From: JBILVQ01 sp044370375
GTDB lineage: Bacteria; Bacteroidota; Bacteroidia; UBA4408
Direction: 5' to 3'
NCBI GenBank assembly: GCA_044370375.1
Contig: JBILVQ010000042.1
Location: 1 to 18,143, forward strand
DNA: 18,143 nucleotides
The position numbers were made by a program, and so were the translations under genes. Below the pieces are notes generated by a model, which made no database searches, was not told the DNA's origin, and saw nothing but the letters and a program-made list of their open reading frames with translations. Every line of letters begins with the position of its first letter. The first letter of the stretch is position 1. Below, one piece after another: positions 14,975-18,143 of the stretch.

Positions 14975-16078
14975 CTAACCTCCCACGAGGTTTTTAAAAT
15001 CGCTGAATAAATACCTGGAATCTTCTGGGCCCGGTGCAGCCTCAGGATGATATTGTACAGAAGAAACAGGCAACTGCTTATGAGCTAAGCCCTCAATAGT
15101 GCCATCGTTGAGATTAATATGGGAAACCCTTAACTCATCATGATTGGTTGCATCCTCTTCCCAAACAGCAAAGCCATGATTTTGACTGGTAATTTCGCAC
15201 TTTCCGGTCAGTAAATTTTTTACCGGATGATTGATTCCCCGATGACCATTTTTCATTTTATAAGTACGCAAGCCAAAGGCTTCCCCAATCAATTGATGGC
15301 CCAAACAAATACCAAAAACAGGAAGTCCGGATTTAACCATCTCTATTACGTTACTCACTACAAGGGGCATCGCACCCGGATCTCCTGGACCATTGCTCAA
15401 ATGAATTCCCTTAGGAGAAAACTCGGCAATATCTTTCAGCTTAGTGTTATAGGGATAAACTTTTATATAAAATCCTTCTTGTTCAAAACAGCGAAGAATA
15501 TTTTTTTTGATTCCAAAATCGATAGCTGCAATCCTCGTGCCTTCGGGGTTACCCACCAAATAAGGTTCCTTGGTTGAAACAAGGGATGAAAGCTCTAAAC
15601 CTTCCATGGAAGGAACCTTCGCCAACAAAGTTTTCAAGGTGTCCAAATCAGTCACTTCACTAGAAACAATGGCATTCATGGCACCTTTATCTCTAATATA
15701 AGCAACAAGGGCACGCGTATCAACATCACTTATTCCAACTACCTCCTGGTTCAAAAAATCACTTTTTAAAGAAAGCTGAGAACGGGATCTGGAATAAACT
15801 TCGCTGAAATTTCTGCATATCAAACCTGAAATTTTGTAGCTATCCGATTCATTTTCAGCCGGCAGCACGCCATAATTCCCGATGTGAACATTGGTCATCA
15901 GCATCAACTGACCAAAATAAGAGGGGTCTGAAAAAATTTCCTGATAACCGGTCATCCCAGTATTGAAACACAACTCACCGGTAACAGTTCCAATTTTGCC
16001 GATGGCACGTCCATTAAAAACCATTCCATCTTCGAGCAATAGAACGGCAGGTTGTTTTTTCTTTGCGGGTTGTAGCAT
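14975..16078 (-). CDS. carA: Carbamoyl-phosphate synthase small subunit
   Basis: CarA is the glutaminase subunit that hydrolyses glutamine and channels ammonia to CarB for carbamoyl phosphate, the precursor of arginine and pyrimidines. The 367 residues contain the N-terminal CPSase domain, with LEDGMVFNGRAIG (15-27), TGELCFNTGMTGYQEIFSDP (33-52) and GISDVDTRALVAYIRD (115-130). The C-terminal class I amidotransferase domain has HLSNGPGDP (226-234), GICLGHQ with nucleophile C258, and VQYHPEAAPGP with H344 and E346. All catalytic residues are present. carB is not in the window. It follows rplQ on the same strand across a strong terminator, with a promoter-like box four bases before its ATG. It ends 13 bases from the convergent repeat-protein gene. 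Confidence 0.97.
   Translation of the reverse strand: MLQPAKKKQPAVLLLEDGMVFNGRAIGKIGTVTGELCFNTGMTGYQEIFSDPSYFGQLMLMTNVHIGNYGVLPAENESDSYKISGLICRNFSEVYSRSRSQLSLKSDFLNQEVVGISDVDTRALVAYIRDKGAMNAIVSSEVTDLDTLKTLLAKVPSMEGLELSSLVSTKEPYLVGNPEGTRIAAIDFGIKKNILRCFEQEGFYIKVYPYNTKLKDIAEFSPKGIHLSNGPGDPGAMPLVVSNVIEMVKSGLPVFGICLGHQLIGEAFGLRTYKMKNGHRGINHPVKNLLTGKCEITSQNHGFAVWEEDATNHDELRVSHINLNDGTIEGLAHKQLPVSSVQYHPEAAPGPEDSRYLFSDFKNLVGG
14977..14996 (+). terminator. Candidate intrinsic terminator for the helical repeat protein gene
   Basis: AACCTC-CCAC-GAGGTT (14977-14992) is a perfect 6-bp stem with a 4-base loop, followed by three more T residues. It lies 15 bases after the plus-strand stop and inside the 3' end of convergent carA. 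The stem is short. Confidence 0.4.
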
Positions 16079-16082
16079 GGCA

Positions 16083-16090
16083 CAAAAATA
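16083..16090 (-). promoter_or_regulatory. Candidate -7 box for carA, overlapping the rplQ terminator T-tract
   Basis: On the minus strand TATTTTTG matches TAnnTTTG and ends four bases before the carA ATG. It lies in the T-rich tail of the terminator hairpin. No TTTG is present at the -33 distance, so it may be a chance match in a T-run. Confidence 0.28.
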
Positions 16091-16121
16091 AAAAAGGATA
16101 AAGCGAATGCTTTATCCTTTT
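16084..16121 (-). terminator. Rho-independent terminator of the rpsD-rpoA-rplQ operon
   Basis: A perfect 13-bp stem (arms 16092-16104 and 16109-16121, AAAAGGATAAAGC against its complement) has a 4-base loop and, on the minus strand, runs into a T-rich tract TTTTTTATTTTT. It begins 28 bases after the rplQ stop. Because the arms start with A and end with T runs it could also act on the other strand, but no gene there needs it. Confidence 0.85.
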
Positions 16122-16148
16122 AACACTTGTTGAAAATTTTTCATTTCT

Positions 16149-16643
16149 TTATTCAGCGGCCGGAGCATCCTCAGAAGCTGCGGGTTTTTCTGCTTCACCG
16201 GCTTTTGCCTTTGGTGCAGCACCACGAGATCTTCTTGTTGGCTTGGCTTTCTTAGCTGCTGATTTTCCTTCTGATTGATAGTATTCGTTGTAATCTACCA
16301 ACTCAATCATGCACATTTCAGCATTATCCCCCAAACGATTACCGGTTTTTAAAATTCTGGTATATCCTCCTGGGCGAGTGGCAACTTTTACAGCCACATC
16401 TCTAAAAAGGGTAGCAACAGCCTCCTTTTGTTTCAGGTATCCAAAAACAATCCTTCTTGAATGGGTTGAATCATTCTTGGATTTAGTAATTAAAGGTTCT
16501 ACATACACCCTTAGCGCTTTTGCTTTGGCAAGGGTAGTATTAATTCTTTTGTGCAGAATTAATGAACAGGCCATATTTGACATCATGGCTTTACGATGTG
16601 AACTGGTTCTACCCAAGTGGTTCACTTTCTTTCCGTGTCTCAT
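16149..16643 (-). CDS. rplQ: 50S ribosomal protein L17 with extended C-terminal tail
   Basis: L17 is a large-subunit protein near the peptide exit tunnel. Conserved parts are MRHGKKVNHLGRTSSHRKAM (1-20), the ACSLILHKRINTTLAKAKALR segment (25-45) and VEPLITKSKN (48-57). At 164 residues it is longer than the 127-residue E. coli protein. The excess is a low-complexity tail from about residue 128, rich in Ala, Lys and Pro (KPTRRSRGAAPKAKAGEAEK), ending acidic (SEDAPAAE). Such tails are common in Bacteroidota L17 and probably disordered. It follows rpoA by 30 bases in the rpsD-rpoA-rplQ operon and is the last gene before the terminator. Confidence 0.97.
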   Translation of the reverse strand: MRHGKKVNHLGRTSSHRKAMMSNMACSLILHKRINTTLAKAKALRVYVEPLITKSKNDSTHSRRIVFGYLKQKEAVATLFRDVAVKVATRPGGYTRILKTGNRLGDNAEMCMIELVDYNEYYQSEGKSAAKKAKPTRRSRGAAPKAKAGEAEKPAASEDAPAAE

Positions 16644-16673
16644 TGCTTAACTTTTCTTTCGGGTTTCCCCTGA

Positions 16674-17666
16674 TTATTCTTTTTCAAGATTGTATTTACC
16701 CACATTCATACCGAATTGCAGGTTTTTTGAGTGAACTAATTCTTCCAATTCAGTCAACGATTTCTTTCCGAAATTTCTGAACTTCAACAAATCGTTTTTA
16801 TTGAAAGCAACAAGTTCACCTAGGGTTTCAACGTCTGCGGCTTTCAGGCAGTTCAAGGCACGCACTGATAAATCCATGTCGGCCAATTTGGTTTTTAGCA
16901 GTTGGCGCATGTGCAAAGTATGCTCATCAAACTCCTCTTTGTTGGCCTTTTCTTCAACATTCACGGTAATTTTCTCATCAGAAAACAACATGAAATGATG
17001 GATAAGAATTTTGGCAGCTTCTTTAAGGGCAGTTTTTGGATGAACAGAACCATCGGTAGTCACTTCCATCACCAATTTCTCATAATCGGTTTTTTGTTCC
17101 ACACGGAAGTTTTCAATATTATACTTTACGTTTTTAATCGGAGTATAAATTGAGTCGATTGGAATCAAGCCGAGTGTGCTATTGGCGGGCTTATTTTCTT
17201 CTGCAGAAACATAACCACGACCTTTTTCTATCATTAACTCAACCTTTAGTTTGATAGAAGGTTCCATGTGGCAAATAACCAGGTCAGGATTCAAAACCTG
17301 GAAAGCAGAAGTGTGCTTACCAATGTCTCCTGCGGTTAAAGTGTTTTTTCCGGAAACGGTCATAATAACCCTTTCATTTTCGGTTCCACCGATTTGTTGC
17401 TTAAAGCGAACCTGTTTAAAGTTCAAAACAATCTCGGTAACATCTTCAACAACTCCTTTGATAGTGGAGAACTCATGCTCAACACCTTCAATTTTGAGGG
17501 AGGTGATGGCATAACCCTCTAGGGAGGATAACAAAATCCTGCGGAGGGCGTTTCCAATGGTGATACCATATCCCGGTTCCAATGGTCTGAACTCGAACTG
17601 CCCTTCGGTTTCAGTAGAGTTGAGCATGATGACCCGGTCGGGTTTTTGGAAGGCTAAAATTGACAT
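16674..17666 (-). CDS. rpoA: DNA-directed RNA polymerase subunit alpha
   Basis: RpoA dimerises to nucleate RNA polymerase assembly, and its C-terminal domain contacts UP elements and activators. The 330 residues have the usual two domains. The N-terminal assembly domain (about 1-230) has LEPGYGITIGNALRRILLSS (29-48), including the arginines needed for dimer and beta contact, and GHVxA-like GRGYVSAEEN (149-158). The C-terminal domain (about 255-320) has LSVRALNCLKAADVETLGEL (266-285), where R269 corresponds to the DNA-contacting E. coli R265, and NFGKKSLTELEEL (298-310). An AGGA about 9 bases before the ATG is a possible weak ribosome site, unusual in this window. It lies between rpsD (31-base gap) and rplQ (30-base gap). 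Confidence 0.98.
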   Translation of the reverse strand: MSILAFQKPDRVIMLNSTETEGQFEFRPLEPGYGITIGNALRRILLSSLEGYAITSLKIEGVEHEFSTIKGVVEDVTEIVLNFKQVRFKQQIGGTENERVIMTVSGKNTLTAGDIGKHTSAFQVLNPDLVICHMEPSIKLKVELMIEKGRGYVSAEENKPANSTLGLIPIDSIYTPIKNVKYNIENFRVEQKTDYEKLVMEVTTDGSVHPKTALKEAAKILIHHFMLFSDEKITVNVEEKANKEEFDEHTLHMRQLLKTKLADMDLSVRALNCLKAADVETLGELVAFNKNDLLKFRNFGKKSLTELEELVHSKNLQFGMNVGKYNLEKE

Positions 17667-17697
17667 GGAGTAATTCCTGTTTTAAATGAGTGATTAA

Positions 17698-18143
17698 TTA
17701 TCTTGAGTATAATTCCACGATGAGTTGCTCGCGAATATTCTCCGGAATTTGGGCTCTTTCGGGTACAGCAATAAAAGTTCCAGACTTTTTTTCCTCGTTA
17801 AAATCCAACCATGGGAAAGATCTTTTGTGGGTAGCTAAAGAGTTAACAATAGCTTCCAAAGATTTTGATCTTTCGCGCACTGCTACCACATCTCCTGGCT
17901 TTAATAAGTAAGAAGAAACGTTTACTACAGCACCATTTACGGTGATATGTCTGTGAGAAACCAGCTGTCTGGCACCGTTTCTGGTAGCGGCAATGCCTAA
18001 ACGATAAACCACATTATCCAGACGAGATTCTATCAGTTGAATTAATACTTCACCGGTAACACCATGGGCGCGGGAAGCCTTTTCGAAAAGATTAGCAAAC
18101 TGACGCTCCAGAATTCCATAGGTATATTTTACCTTTTGTTTTT
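17698..18143 (-). CDS. rpsD: 30S ribosomal protein S4, C-terminal part (runs off right edge)
   Basis: S4 is a primary 16S rRNA-binding protein that nucleates 30S assembly. The reading frame is open to the window edge, giving 147 residues of an expected 200 or so; the N-terminal zinc-ribbon/basic region lies outside. Visible are KVKYTYGILERQFANLFEKA, the RLDNVVYRLGIAATRNGARQ segment that opens the S4 RNA-binding domain, LVSHRHITVNGAVVNVSSYL, and the C-terminal PENIREQLIVELYSR. A shorter reading starting at the internal GTG at 18012 is not the true start, because conserved S4 sequence continues upstream in frame. It is the first visible gene of the rpsD-rpoA-rplQ operon. Confidence 0.97.
   Translation of the reverse strand, partial: KQKVKYTYGILERQFANLFEKASRAHGVTGEVLIQLIESRLDNVVYRLGIAATRNGARQLVSHRHITVNGAVVNVSSYLLKPGDVVAVRERSKSLEAIVNSLATHKRSFPWLDFNEEKKSGTFIAVPERAQIPENIREQLIVELYSR

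Overview
This window is a stretch of chromosome from a Bacteroidota bacterium, probably a free-living, gliding-type lineage outside Bacteroides itself. Several features point that way. A subtilase carries a type IX secretion (T9SS) C-terminal sorting domain with the YPNP motif. A TonB-dependent receptor has an N-terminal carboxypeptidase-like regulatory domain. Shine-Dalgarno sequences are mostly absent, and TAnnTTTG (-7 type) promoter elements lie just upstream of several starts. The order rpsD-rpoA-rplQ-carA also fits. The DNA is AT-rich. No tRNA, rRNA, insertion sequence, prophage or CRISPR array is visible, and gene packing is very tight.

Layout from left to right. A glycosyltransferase runs off the left edge (-). 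murB and a small unknown gene follow (+). A DinB-like protein (-) is divergent from a Tat-exported class V aminotransferase (+). Next is a block on the minus strand, read right to left: AMP nucleosidase, holA (DNA polymerase III delta), an EVE-domain protein, a TonB-dependent receptor and pyrG (CTP synthase). The first three are coupled by a 1-base gap and a 4-base ATGA overlap. The receptor and pyrG appear to have their own promoters. Divergent from AMP nucleosidase is a plus-strand run: a stand-alone HsdR-N-type PD-(D/E)XK protein, the T9SS subtilase, and a secreted, highly charged helical protein built around four near-identical 87-bp (29-residue) repeats. The right end is the minus-strand ribosomal/RNA-polymerase operon rpsD (partial)-rpoA-rplQ, closed by a strong 13-bp-stem terminator, followed by carA.

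Most of the window is housekeeping: cell-wall precursor synthesis (murB), pyrimidine nucleotides (pyrG, carA), purine salvage (AMP nucleosidase), replication (holA), and transcription/translation (rpoA, rpsD, rplQ). The accessory or envelope part is the receptor, the secreted protease and the helical repeat protein. I do not see a clear new multi-gene system. The items most worth a second look are the 29-residue repeat protein with its nested duplication history, the orphan nuclease-like gene facing the nucleosidase/holA/EVE operon, the terminator whose T-tract overlaps a possible carA promoter, and the hairpin in the short pyrG leader.
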